Origin: Echinometra lucunter
Taxonomy: Eukaryota > Echinodermata > Echinoidea > Camarodonta > Echinometridae
Direction of reading: 5' to 3'
Length of the DNA stretch: 64,000 nucleotides
NCBI GenBank assembly: GCA_029962745.1
Contig: CM057171.1
Coordinates: 20,600,457 to 20,664,456, forward strand
The notes under the pieces are model-generated. The model saw nothing but the letters and a program-made list of their open reading frames with translations, made no database searches and had not been told where the DNA came from. Within the stretch, counting starts at the first letter, position 1; the number at the start of each line of letters is the position of its first letter. Positions 43,501-57,500 of the stretch are shown here, piece after piece. A program made the position numbers and the translations under genes.

Positions 43501-46500
43501 TGTATTACCAGGAATTCAAAGTAAAAGACTATATCCCGCCCGTCCCTAGATGCTTCATTTCCCAGCGCATGGGACATGTCGCTCCCGAATGTCATTCAAA
43601 ACAAAGATGCGTCGTGTGCGGACAAGACCATCCCTTTGATCAATGCCAAAGGAAATCCGACCCATACTGTATTAACTGCAAAGGAAACCATTCTGCAGCC
43701 TTTAAAGGATGTACAATGTATAGAAGTCAAGCAAGCTAAATTAATCCAAACAATCATAGTTGAAAACAAAATAAGCTATGCAGAAGCTGCAAAAAAATTC
43801 AGAGACGACCAACAAGGAGAAAGAAATAACCAACAGCAAAGAACAAAGCGCTACTACCAGCAATACCGTACCCACCAAACAAGCAAGAAAGATGATAGAG
43901 ACAGAAAAGAAAATAACATCAACACCAAACGGACCAAACTAACCAAAATAACTGCTACACTGTACATGTATTTTTTTTTTTACGTTGAGAGAAAATTGGG
44001 GGGGGGGGGGGAGTGCACATCAGCATTTTGCTATTTTTGTAAAAAATTTTGTTCTTGATCCCTCTATTTTCAAAATGTTCTGTTCCACTTTTGATTCACA
44101 GGTATTCTGTTTGTGACAGAGTATGTTATGTCACCATTGCACACATCTGTGCTGAGTATCATGCATCAGATCATGCATCATAGAGAAAGCGCCCTCTAAA
44201 GTTCTGAAGTTGGCCATCTTTGCATGGGCGTCTTTTCATCATACATAGCTAAAACCTGTACCCTTTCTTGGATTTAGGTACTTCAAGATATGCCCTTTCC
44301 AGGCAATTAAAAAAAAATATACATGTAGACTTCATCACTGACGAAATTGGCCAGAATGGCTGTCCAATATCACGATATTCATGAAAATGGCGAAATGACT
44401 TCAACTTGCTCTAAATTCTCTAATCTTGTAGCTAGACCTTTGAGACTTGGGAGGTATTTGTATCTATGTATTTGAAAAGTGGCTGCCAGGTTTGGTGAGA
44501 GCAGCTGATGTCAGCATGAAATTATTGTGAAAAAAATCTCATTTTCCAATGTCTTACAATGTGGCACCTTAATTTCTTGTAAATATTACACTCGCGCAAT
44601 TAGAAATAGTCTCTGAAATTCCCTTTTCATTGATCCCAAACAAAGCATTTGGTGTCACAGAAAATTTCAAGTTCATTCTAATTGAATGTGAGTCAGAACA
44701 CAGATTTTGTGCAGTTTCTGCCGAAAAGTTATTACCAGTGTCTTTGGCAGAAATCGCAAATCGGTAACACGCATTTGACCCATAAACCAGGGATATGCAA
44801 CAGTACATGTAATTGTATTCAAACGTGGCAAGCACATTCTTGGTGGCCAAACGCAGGTCATCTCGAAGCCAGATTTTCAAAATATGTCTTGATTTTGCTG
44901 TAAAACATTATTTTCACTCTCGAACATTATAGTGAATAATCTCTTTGTCTTACATTAACCCATTCATGACAGGAATTATTTAAAGCCAAATTTGAGCAGT
45001 TTTTATTCTTCAAATTGGCAACATCAACATTTTTCTTTTATTACTACATTTTTCTTATAAAACATGTATCTAAAATAAATATAAATTGACAGAATGTACA
45101 TTGTATGATGAAAAGTCATAAAGTTGCCAATTTGCAGGGAAAAACGGTAATTTTAATATTTTCATCGCGTTGCCAATTTAAGGATTCTAATGCTTATTTT
45201 CCTTTAAAAAAATTTCAGCATCAAACGACAAATATTGATGCAACGAAAATGGGCACAGTTTGTGTAGAATTTTTTGCTCTTTCTGCTCATGTATTTAGTA
45301 TGATCTTTAGGGCTTTGCATCAAAAGATATTAGGCCAAACCACAAAATGTGGACCTCTGTCACGAATGGGTTAATAATGATAATAATAGTAGTAATAAAT
45401 ATTTGTAATGCACATATTTTAGCACAGTACCACTCAGGGCGATACATAATAATTGAGATATCAACAAGAATACTTAAGTAGTCTTATACAGGGAATAATT
45501 TCACTTCTCAAATTTGCTTAGCAGTTTTGGTCGACGGGAAAATACTTTCAACAAAGTTCTGTACAATGCTACATGTATGTGAAAAAACCTGCTACACAAA
45601 AGAAATTTTGTGTAGCAGTCATATAAAAAATGCATAGCAAATTGCGATGCAATACCAGGAAAATTATTCCCTGTTACAAAACTGTATAGAGAAAAAAATT
45701 TAAGCAATATACAAAAAAAACAGAAAGAAAACAAAAAAAGAAAAATCCTTCCTAGTAGCTTTGAATGAAAAGAAAATGTTTTAGTCTTGTTTGGAAAGCT
45801 GTGAGACAAGTCGTGTTTTTTTAAGGTCACTGCGCAGTCTATTCCACAAGACTGGTGCAACTGCAACATGTCGGAAAGCACGATTTACATTGCCTGCGAT
45901 TCGCAATAAAAATGACAAAATAAAATTGTCTTTCCATTGATATCAAACACAGCATATTAACTCATAGTACTCTTAACGATATTGGTTAACATTGTTATGA
46001 TTTTAAAAATCTCATTTTGTTACTTGAAAACGGGATAAACATATGGGTTATAGTGTAAAAATACCAGTCTGAAAGTTTCAGAGTATAATATCCACAGGAA
46101 GTATTTTCAAATATTAGAAATGTGAAGCAATGTTTGAAAAATACACGAGGGTCGGTTGCAGACCAGACGTAAGAAGTGCGCATGCGCGCATGGCTCAACG
46201 GACCATACTGTGTGTAGTGGTGTATCATGCGGCGGAAGGCAGATAACCGTATTTTGTAATTCGGGCAAAACGGTCCTCTTAGTTTATTGTCTCTGAGACG
46301 AAAACTAATAAAATCGCAGTTTGTGTCTAACTTGCAGTTTTTCATTTTGAATTATGGTTTCTTTCAGAGTTTTTGAGTACAAATACAAGTACTCATACAC
46401 ATGTTTCATCTTATTTTGAGAATTTTTTAAATCAGCTCCTCGCAAAGTTAGCCAATGCCTGTAACATAAATATTAGGGGCTAAAAAGTGGTTGCATGTAC

Positions 46501-49500
46501 AGTAATGTCTATAGAGGAAATCAGTATAAACCAGAATGTATGGGGAAGCACCATTCAGTACCGGTAGTTGTTGGACATTGTGTATGTACCCATTTAAAAT
46601 GATTATTAGAAATAGCCCATACCTCTTCACTTTTTTTTGTTTAATTTTGTCAGTCCAATGTCATGTGTTATTTATCTTTCTCTGCAGTCCATGTGTCGAT
46701 CCAATCGTGGTAGTGCTGAAGGATATTTCTTGGCTGGAGGGGCTATGCTATGGTTTCCTGTAAGTATTAAACTTTTCAGGGGTGGGGAGGAGTGGAGAGA
46801 ACTCCACTCATGATTGATGATTACCTAACTTTGTGAATGCTCGACTTCAGAGGGGTCAGATGCAGAATTTTAAGAATTTATAAGCTGAGTTGCTGAGATA
46901 GGTATTAGAGGTGAAAAGATTTGGTGCCTAAACTTAAAATTCAAAATCAAATTCTTAAGCTGTACTTCCTGCACATGGCATGAAATGGTGAACACATTAA
47001 TACTCAAATGAAAAGTAGTAGTACATATGTCAGCTGGAACTCTAGAAAGGCTCCTCTATTAAGCCTTTAGAATGGAAATAATTCTGTAAGAAGTGGGTTG
47101 GAGTCTAGTAAAGTGCAATAGTTTCATGTCACTGTCCTCATACTCAATGTACATGTGGACCACATTTCCTACACAGATTTAAAGGTATGTTGTATAGATA
47201 ACAAGAATGCCAAAAGTTTCTTTGTCGGAAAAATAGACCAAAAAAATGAAAGAAAAAAGGAATCTTTACTACCTAGATTTTCATTTGTGCTAGTCATGCA
47301 CGAGGTCAAAAAGTTATCAATTCATAGTTTTTCTGCTGACTATGCTCTGAATACAGTATACATCTATCATAAATGCTGGGTATTGACATTATGAAGTTGG
47401 TTTGGTTTTGGTAATTAGACTGCTATATGTGTATCAAAAAGATATCATGAACGGTGCTGTTGATTTGTTGTTATGATGCCATATCATTTGTCAAGATTGG
47501 CATCAGTCCAAGGAAGGGTGGGGATTGGGGGGGGGGATGATAGCATACACACATGTAATTTATGTTTCCCTTTCATTTTTTTTCTGTTCAAACTCAAATG
47601 CATGGAAAGGCTTATGTTTAACACTCAGAATATATATAGCCTTTGCTACAGGGAGATGTCAGGCTTGCCTTCTCTGCTCCTCATTCTACTTTCTAGCATA
47701 ATGCCTCTACCTCCCCTTTTTTTGAGAGCCTGTTAATACCCGTGGGTGCTTCCACTTTGTTTTGATGCTGCTGTCATGTGTAAAAGAGATATCCTGGCAA
47801 AGGTTCCGAGATGAAACTCTCACATGATCCAGAATTCAAGACAAGTTCAATGTTCCCTCCCCCTTTCCTCGTTTTTGGGGATATTTACTCATGAATACAT
47901 TGAAAGGCATAACACAACTGGGGGGAAAAAAAAACCCTTATGTTGGGAGTAGGGTAGGGAGCTTCCTTCTTTGCAAAGTGTTTTACTTTTGAGAATGCAT
48001 TATTGTCCTTAGGTGCATTTACATGTAATTTGTTTTCATTGCCAAGTGTAAATGAGATCTGATAGGATATACAGGTAACTGGACTAGGTCAATAGATAAA
48101 ACTCACATAATCCAAAGTACAATTCAAGTTCAGTGACACATATAGGTTTTTTTAAAAAAAGGTCTAAGAATTATCAATGAAGAAAAGGAGAAAAAGCAAA
48201 ATTATTTTGAGGGTCATTTCTTTTTTTGATTCTCTGTTTCCTGATGTATTTGCCAGTAAAAATCATCAATCATCAAAACATCAAGCATAATATACAGTAG
48301 TGTATATCTTTCTTTTGCTTGATAAGGCATGTCAAGGTTATAGCTCCATATACTTGGGCATAATCTGCCACTCACTGCACAGGAGGGGTTTTCAGTGAAC
48401 AAAGGAACTCCTGCAATCTGGGTATTAAATAAAGCCAATACTGTCCAGGCCACAACTTAAAAATTGAAAGTTTAAACTACTACCATCATTACAGTTTGCA
48501 TGCAGTAATCAGTGACTATTTTGAGTGTAAAGAATAAGGGACAAAATAAGAAACTTCTGTGGAAAGACTTCATTATGAAACGTACCTGTTTTGATGGGTC
48601 GTTATCTTTTTTTAGATCGCAGAACCAATAATGTTTTTGAAGAATAAGTACTTATCTTAAATCTAAAATAAACATGGATTTCACCTCAAACCTGAGGTCA
48701 GGTTGCTTGATCAGATCTCTGATTCAACATACATGTACATGTCCTCGCGTTCAGACTATCTCCTGGTAAACACATAGTGTGGACGCTCGCTGGGACTTCT
48801 CCCCGTCTCCCCCCCCCCCCCCCAACATATTGGGTTTTTGGACCTTGGCTCGTAATTCGATATCTCGCACCTGTTTTTATCATAAGTGCGCATGTGCGAA
48901 ATTCACCATGCACGTCATGTAATCTTGAGATGAAATTTAGGGAATCTATATGTCAAAATATCTTCTACATTATACAAACAAATGGTGGAGTATGATTTTT
49001 TATTTTCTTTCTATCTTCTTTTCAAATTCGAACAAATGTTGATTTTTCACTTCTTTACTAATCAAGTCGAGCAAATTTCTGAGTGTACTATAAGTTATTT
49101 CTTCAGAACAGTATAATACCCATTGCGTATGACATCTGCCCTTCTACAACATTCTTTTCAGACATCATCATCATGAATAATATGAAACAAGGCAGCAGAC
49201 GTATTTTTAGAATGTGTGATATATACACAGTGAAAGTTGCTATGATCTGATTAAGAAAATGATACTTGTCAGACTTGGAGCCACTTTTGAAGATGGTGGG
49301 GTTTGAATTTGCCCCAGAATTTGGGTGATTTGAAACGGAATGACACCCAACAATAACATTACCTACCCAAATTCCTTATTTTAAGAAGGAAGAGGAGGAG
49401 GGGGGGGGGGCCTTGGTCATATGATAGATATTTGGCTCCTGTCCATTGGCATGGCACTTGTCACATGAATTTTTTCTTTGTCAGTTTTGGCCACATTTCT

Positions 49501-51514
49501 ATTTTTCCTCCGCATGGTGAAGTTGCAGTTATGGCTGGCTGATTTTCCCATGTGCTTATTTGGAAACACCTGGGTCCTGTTGCATAAAACTTTTGCCAGA
49601 GTTTTTTATGGCAAAATTTGAGGAAACTACGGCAAAAAAAAAAATTGCCATAGCTTTCCACTACATAAAAATTTGCCAGACTTTTTTTGCCAGAAAAAAA
49701 GTCTGGCAAAAGTTTTATGCAACGGGCCCCAGGCTTTTATACCATACTTTAACATTTTATTTTGATGGAAATTTTAATTTGATGTACATTTTAGATATAC
49801 ATTACATGTACCTTATAAACTGTTTGTGTAGGTGTTTAAAGAACAGAAAATATCAGTCAAAAGTTGTTAAAGCCCTCTTATTAAACTGTAATGTTATGTA
49901 CTTTTGTTTTGTTATTCATTTAGAAATCAAAGGGTCAGATGATAAATATTTAATACATACTGGAAAAGAGATTAAAACTTGGAAAGAAACTGAAGAAATA
50001 TCATTTCATCTAACTACGCATTAGATGTGTAATGTATGACCAAACATGACCCTTAATTTTCTATGTCCTTTTTTTTTGGGGGGGGGAGGGGGGGTGGTAA
50101 CATTACCAAAATTTTAGTCACTGCTCTAGCTCCATGGATTGCCCTAATATTCTATCTACATGAAACTTACCTTTGGTGTTGCAGAGATTAAACATGTCCA
50201 ACGATTCTTTTTATGAGGCCCAAAAGGCACAGTTTTTTATGCCTCCGCCCACCGTAGGTGGTTGCCGGAGGCATTATGTTTTGGGGTCGTCCATCCGTCC
50301 GTCCGTCCCGTTTTCGTTCTCGCGATAACTTAAGAACCGTTCGACAGATCAACTTCAAACTTGGCTCGTGTATGCATTTGGGAGGGACAATGATCTGATT
50401 AGATTTTGGAGTCTCAAGGTCAAAGGTCAAGGTCATAGAGGTAATAATACACATAAAAATGGCTCGTTCGCGATAACTTAAGAACCATTTAACAGATTGG
50501 CTTCAAACTTGGCTCATGTATACACATGGAAGGGACAATGATCTGATTAGATTTTGGGGTCACAAGGTCAAAGGTCAAAGGTCATTATGTACATAGAAAT
50601 GGTTTGTTTTCACCATAACTCAACAACCATTTGACCGATCAACCTCACACTTGGCACATGCATGCATATGGGAGGGACAATGATCTGATTAGATTCTGGG
50701 GTCTCAAGGTCAAAGGTCAAAGGTCAAAGAGGTCATTATGTACATAGAAATGGTTCGTTCTTGTGATAACTCAGTAACCATTTGACAGTTCAGCAGTCTT
50801 GATTCATGTATGCATATGGAAAGGGCAATGCTCTCATTAGATTTGGGGTCACAAGGTCAAAGGTCAAGGTCAAAGATATCATTGTATAAATGAAAATAAA
50901 TCAACATGAAGTGCCATTTATTTCTGATTTGGTAATGGCGGAGGCATAAAGTTCGATCATGCGTGGTCGAAGATTCATCTAGTCTTTTAGTGCTACGATG
51001 TTACGGTTATCATGGTGCATTGAACTTTACAATTATTATGTCTATAGGTTGGAGCTTCATTGTTTGCAAGTAACATTGGAAGTGAACACTTCATCGGCCT
51101 GGCAGGGTCAGGGGCATCATCAGGCATTGGGGTTGGAGCCTTTGAACTTAATGTAAGTATATTCTTACAGATTTGTTTACACAAGCATCAAGCATCCACT
51201 CATATTGTACCAGAAGTGCTAGTAGTTTTGGAATCAACATACCAAGATGTAGAACTGAAAAAGGAAAGAAAAGAATATCATTCGATGGCCCAATATTGTG
51301 GAATAGTTTACCAAACTCATTCAGAATTTTAACATCCATAAAATCCTTCATTTCCTCATACTGGCGAGTAAACTTAAGGTTTACAACAATCAACACTGCA
51401 AACTTTGTCAAACTGTTCGTATCCTATTTGTATCTTCATGTATACTTTTTTCAACAGGGCCCTCTAGGAGAACAGTGTTTGTCACTGAAAGAGCTACCCT
51501 GTATAAATAAGACT

Positions 51515-51566
<52 letters not shown>

Positions 51567-54500
51567 GATAATAATGATGATAATGATAATAATGATTATA
51601 ATGATGATAATGTTAGTAATAATGATAATAATAATAATTGTAATGATGCTAATGATAATGATAATGAAAATAATAATGATAATAATAATAATAATAATGA
51701 TTATGATAATAATAATAATAACAATAATAATAATAACAATAATAATAGTAATAATAATAAAGTTAAGCATAGTGATGATGCTAATGAAGAAGAAGGAGAA
51801 GAAGGAGGTGCAGAAGAAAGAATCAAGAATCAGAAAAAAATAAGCAGAAGAAGAAGGCAGATGAAAAAGGATAAATACATGTAGAAGGTTGTTTTGATTT
51901 AAATCCTCTGATTCGAAATATGTATGTATGCGTGTATTATTGAATGTTAGTGACGATTCTATTGGTGAAATTGATATCTCAATATGATTTTTATATTATT
52001 TGCTATTTTATTGTCGTTACAACTTTTACATCGAAATTCCTTTATCTGTTCGAAATCGAGTATTGTATTACATTTTAATTTAACCATTGCAATTCAGTCT
52101 TCGGACTGTGAGAATGGATGTTTTTCAATTTAATTCAATTAATTTATTTCACATTTGCATAAGAAATACAACACAAATTATATGTATACATAGTATCACT
52201 GAGGAAAAAAATACAAAGAATACAAATGTGCGGTATTCACGAAGGCCATAGGACTATCAAAGGCTAATCCCAAACAATAAAACATGTTATATAGTACAAG
52301 AAGGATCAAAATACGAGAAAAACAAAACAGAAGTAACATACGTAACGACATTAAAAAAAAACAAGGTACAAGTCAATGAGAATCCCTTTATATTTACTTT
52401 TAAAAGAGTTGAGGGAAGGGCAAGATTTACATGTACCGTACTACAAATAGGTATAAGCTATTCCAAAGGATGGGTCCAACATATTGGATTGTGGTTCGGG
52501 AGAACTTGTATTTAAAATTTGGTAAGTGAAAGTCATCGGACTGTCTGGTATTTTATTTGATTAGATATTTGTTTTTCACAAATAATTCACCATAAAATGG
52601 GGGGAAGTGAATTTCGAACAAATGAATACATGAAAATTGCAGTTTGATATTTGTTGATATTATGAACAGACAGTAAGATTGATTTTTTAAAAAGAGGCTA
52701 TGTACTTGATCGAGGGGAAAAATTATAGCTCTGGCTGCACGTTTCTGTAAAACAAATATTTGGTTTAAGTGAACCATTGCACAGTTACCCCAAAGTATAT
52801 GGCAGTAATTTAAATATGGCAAAACTAAAGATTGATATAACATCAAAAGTATGTTTAATGGAATTGATTTCATTAGTCTGTTAATTTCACCAATACATTT
52901 TGATACTTTACAGGAAATATCATTTATTTGCTCTTTGCAAGTGAGTTTATCATCTATGACAACACCCAAAAATCGTGTAAAATGAACAACAGGAATTTTA
53001 CTATTGTCAATATAAGTAAAATCCTTCAATCAGTTCAATGCTTGTTAATCCCCTCTGTCATCATAGGCACTGGTAGTTGTACATACATGTACCATCTGTT
53101 CCTGGGAAGGCTGATAAATGCATCGTTTTTACTTTAAATATTCCCCATTGCAGACAGTTTTATTTGAGAGTTGGTGCGTTATTCATGCTCATTAACATAT
53201 TTTGTGGGGCAGGGAAAAAAATACACGGGGGCTCGGGGCAAATTCGCCCCCGAAACACCAAAAAGAGCCCTGGAAAACTAAAAAAAGAGCCCCTGAAATT
53301 CTCATATGGTCCAATGTAAACTGTAATACAATGTAGAAAATTTGGGATGGTGAGCTCAAAAAGTAGCCCCGGAAAAAAATAATTAATTTTTTCCCTGTTG
53401 TGGGGTGGTTTGTGGCACCCTATCTGAACAGTAAAAATATTGCGGGAATTTGTTGCCTAATATCTGGGCCCCGTTTCATAAAAACTAATCATCAATAAAC
53501 AGTTGCGATAACTGTCATAATCTACTGAAATCCTTGCATCTGATTGGCCGAGAGCAAATATGTCATAGAAATGTGTCAGTTGTTTTATGAAACGTAGGCC
53601 CTGAACAAGCCTTTATTGTTTGTTTTTCAGGCCATTATCTTGCTCCAAGTAATGGGATGGGTGTTCTTACCAGTCTTTATGGTTTGTTTTTCAGGCCATT
53701 ATCTTGCTCCAAGTAATGGGATGGGTGTTCTTACCAGTCTTTATTGTTTGTTTTTCAGGCTATTATCTTGCTCCAAGTAATGGGATGGGTATTCTTACCA
53801 GTCTTTATTGTTTGTTTTTCAGGCCATTATCTTGCTCCAAGTAATGGGATGGGTGTTCTTACCAGTCTTTATTGTTTGTTTTTCAGGCCATTATCTTACT
53901 CCAAGTAATGGGATGGGTGTTCTTACCAGTCTTTATTGTTTGTTTTTCAGGCCATTATCTTGCTCCAAGTAATGGGATGGGTGTTCTTACCAGTCTTTAT
54001 GGTTTGTTTTTCAGGCCATTATCTTACTCCAAGTAATGGGATGGGTATTCTACCAGCCTTTATTGTTTGTTTTTCAGGCCATTATCTTACTCCAAGTAAT
54101 GGGATGGGTATTCTTACCAGTCTTTATTGTTTGTTTTTCAGGCCATTATCTTACTCCAAGTAATGGGATGGGTATTCTTACCAGTCTTTATGGTTTGTTT
54201 TTCAGGCCATTATCTTACTCCAAGTAATGGGATGGGTGTTCTTACCAGTCTTTATTGTTTGTTTTTCAGGCCATTATTTTGCTCCAAGTAATGGGATGGG
54301 TGTTCTTACCAGTCTTTATGGTTTGTTTTTCAGGCCATTATCTTGCTCCAAGTAATGGGATGGGTATTCTTACCAGTCTTTATTGTTTGTTTTTCAGGCC
54401 ATTATCTTACTCCAAGTAATGGGATGGGTGTTCTTACCAGTCTTTATTGTTTGTTTTTCAGGCCATTATTTTGCTCCAAGTAATGGGATGGGTGTTCTTA

Positions 54501-57500
54501 CCAGTCTTTATTGTTTGTTTTTCAGGCCATTATTTTGCTCCAAGTAATGGGATGGGTGTTCTTACCAGTCTTTATTGTTTGTTTTTCAGGCCATTATCTT
54601 GCTCCAAGTTATGGGATGGGTGTTCTTACCAGTCTTTATGGTTTGTTTTTCAGGCCATTATCTTGCTCCAAGTAATGGGATGGGTGTTCTTACCAGTCTT
54701 TATTGTTTGTTTTTCAGGCCATTATCTTGCTCCAAGTTATGGGATGGGTGTTCTTACCAGTCTTTATGGTTTGTTTTTCAGGCCATTATCTTGCTCCAAG
54801 TAATGGGATGGGTGTTCTTACCAGTCTTTATTGTTTGTTTTTCAGGCCATTATTTTGCTCCAAGTAATGGGATGGGTGTTCTTACCAGTCTTTATGGTTT
54901 GTTTTTTCAGGCCATTATCTTGCTCCAAGTAATGGGATGGGTATTCTTACCAGTCTTTATTGTTTGTTTTTCAGGCCATTATCTTACTCCAAGTAATGGG
55001 ATGGGTGTTCTTACCAGTCTTTATTGTTTGTTTTTCAGGCCATTATTTTGCTCCAAGTAATGGGATGGGTGTTCTTACCAGTCTTTATTGTTTGTTTTTC
55101 AGGCCATTATTTTGCTCCAAGTAATGGGATGGGTGTTCTTACCAGTCTTTATGGTTTGTTTTTCAGGCCATTATCTTACTCCAAGTAATGGGATGGGTGT
55201 TCTTACCAGTCTTTATTGTTTGTTTTTCAGGCCATTATTTTGCTCCAAGTAATGGGATGGGTGTTCTTACCAGTCTTTATTGTTTGTTTTTCAGGCCATT
55301 ATCTTACTCCAAGTAATGGGATGGGTATTCTTACCAGTCTATCTTGCTGGAGGTATCTATACCATGCCAGAATATCTTCAGAAGAGATTTGGAGGCAGAA
55401 GGATTAGAATGTACATTGCTGTTGTCTCACTCATTCTCTACATCTTCACCAAAATATCTGTAAGAATATTATCCTCTATCTCTCTTTCTAATCTTCACCA
55501 AAATATCTGTAAGAATATTATCCTCTATCTGTCTTTCTAATCTTCACCAAGAAATCTATAAGAATACTACTTGTAGGTTTTATCCCTCTTGTGTCTAATC
55601 TTCACCAAGAAATCTGTAAGAATACTACTCATAGGTTTTATCCCTCTTCTGTCTGATCTTCACCAAGATATCTGTAAGAATACTACTTGTAGGTTTTATC
55701 CCTCTTCTGTCTAATCTTCACCAAGATATCTGTAAGAATACTACTTGTAGGTTTTATCCCTCTTCTGTCTAATCTTCACCAAGAAATCTGTACAGTGTAA
55801 GAATACTAAGATTTGTCTCTCTTCTCTCTAATCTTCACCAAGATATCTTTGAGATCACTGTATTTTTCCTCTTATCACACCTGTATTTTTGTAATCTTTG
55901 ATACAATATCTGTAAGAACACTTCCTCCCTTGTATATTACCATCCTTTCACTCATTCTAATACATCTTCACCTTCTCATCATTTCACCCATATTCCTTTA
56001 AAATTCAGCAAGATGAATATTATTTTTTTTATCCTTTACCAATTCTAATGCAATCTTTTCTTATTCCTCCAGAGCATTTTTTATCATCATTATTTTCAAT
56101 TTTCTGGAGTTATATAAGTTTATATCAGTTTTTTCATGCTAAATTCATCACCACTTTAATATATCTGATGTAGCAGAGTTGTTTATGGTCTAGTGATTAT
56201 GTCTCCCGACTGAACCACAAGGTGAAGGGTTCAAATCCCTGCCCCAGCACTGATGTCCTTTGGCAAAGCATTATCCTGCATTTGTCAAACTTGACCCAGG
56301 TCTAGTGAGTAGGTACATGTAACTGGGAGAATTTATTTGTTGAATGCACTGAGCCTTTAATAGGTTTCAACGTTAAAGCTGGGGAAATATGATTGGAGGA
56401 CCATCAGGGAGAACAGTACTGAAGGCGCTATACATGAAACATGATATTGGTTTTTTTCTCTCTCTCTCTTGCTGGTGTTCAGGTTGATCTGTATTCTGGA
56501 GCTTTGTTCATCCAGCAAGCTTTAGGATGGAATCTGTATGTGGCTATCTTCTCTCTGCTTGCTATCACAGCATTATACACTGTGACAGGTGGATTGGCTG
56601 CTGTCATCTTCACTGATACTGTACAGGCCATTATCATGTTGACTGGAGCTCTCTGGCTCTGTATTGAGAGTAAGTGTGTCTTTTGGCAAGACATTTACCT
56701 CCATTTGCCTCTTTTCACCCAGGTCAGGCCAGGTGTAGTAACACCCCCATTCCACAGAGGGCATGACCTCTCAAAGACCACTGAAAGACAAAAAAATTTG
56801 ACAGATCTCTCAATGATCTTACAGAACTTTCAATGATCACCAAGGTTTTTCATGATTCCTCAGTGATCTTTCAATGAATTTCAGGATCTCTGTGGTCTCC
56901 ACCAAATTTTGAACTGGTTCAAAATAGTCTTTCATTGGTGTTTCAGCGATCTCCCAACGAGCGCTCAAGGATCTTACTAGTCTTACAATTGTAAATGGTC
57001 TTTCAGAGATCTTAGTCTCTCAGAGCTCTTTTATTTATCACTCAAAGATCTCAGTCAGTCTGTCAGATGATCTTTCAGTGATCTCTCAATAGTCTTTTTG
57101 GTCTCTCAATGAATGCTTGGTGATCTTCAAGGTCCCACAGAGATCTCTTAGAAATTTTGCTGGAAATTACTTCTTGTTCTTTCAATGATCTCTTAAAGGT
57201 TTTTAGAGCCATCCCGCAGAGACACTATTTTTCTCTGGTCTTGGATACTGCTGGGAGATCTTGCAATTTTTGGTCTTTCAGTGGTTTCTCAAGGGGTCTC
57301 CGCTCGTTGAATAGGGGCCTAAATGGGCTCCTGATAGGAAGGATTTCTTGAAATGTGTGAGCGCTGTTGTGGCAGCTTGGCTAGAAATATTGGAGTGCAA
57401 GGAATGGCTAATGGGTGCCAGACTTAAACACTATACAAGAATCTCCCAACATACACTGTACATGGATGCACTTCAACTTCTCATCACAACATTAGTTCAG

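Larger units (their letters stand above)
37584..46687 (+). other. SLC5A-like intron 1
   Basis: 9.1 kb, largely LINE fragments and nested DNA elements, itemised separately. 38146-38500 is an unassigned stretch ending in a poly-C run (38463-38477). 44060-44950 is unique-looking with no recognised coding. Confidence 0.7.
46760..51047 (+). other. SLC5A-like intron 2
   Basis: 4.3 kb. Contains a 159-bp palindromic MITE (49572-49730), the inverted AGGTCA-rich repeat (50239-50982), poly-G at 49398-49409 and 50078-50096 and poly-C at 48810-48823. Between 46800 and 49500 I see no other assignable feature. Confidence 0.6.
51153..55294 (+). other. SLC5A-like intron 3
   Basis: 4.1 kb: LINE tail (51173-51517), AAT/GAT microsatellite, inverted LINE fragment (52130-53029), a palindromic MITE (53466-53601) and then the acceptor array. 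Confidence 0.75.

Noticed and set aside
44569..44903. Overlapping 62-103 codon frames on both strands
   Set aside because: No recognisable motif, no splice context, and composition-driven opening on both strands.
51408..51843. Poly-Ile/Met frames of 103-120 codons
   Set aside because: Translation of an AAT/GAT microsatellite at a LINE tail.
54447..55060. Open frames of 118 and 161 codons rich in hydrophobic repeats ([17 protein letters not shown]), resembling a repeated membrane protein
   Set aside because: They are read-through of the 64-bp acceptor array across three frames; the unit is a splice site plus exon start, not a gene.
53611..55294. CRISPR-like array
   Set aside because: Units are contiguous near-identical repeats without unique spacers, and the DNA is clearly eukaryotic.
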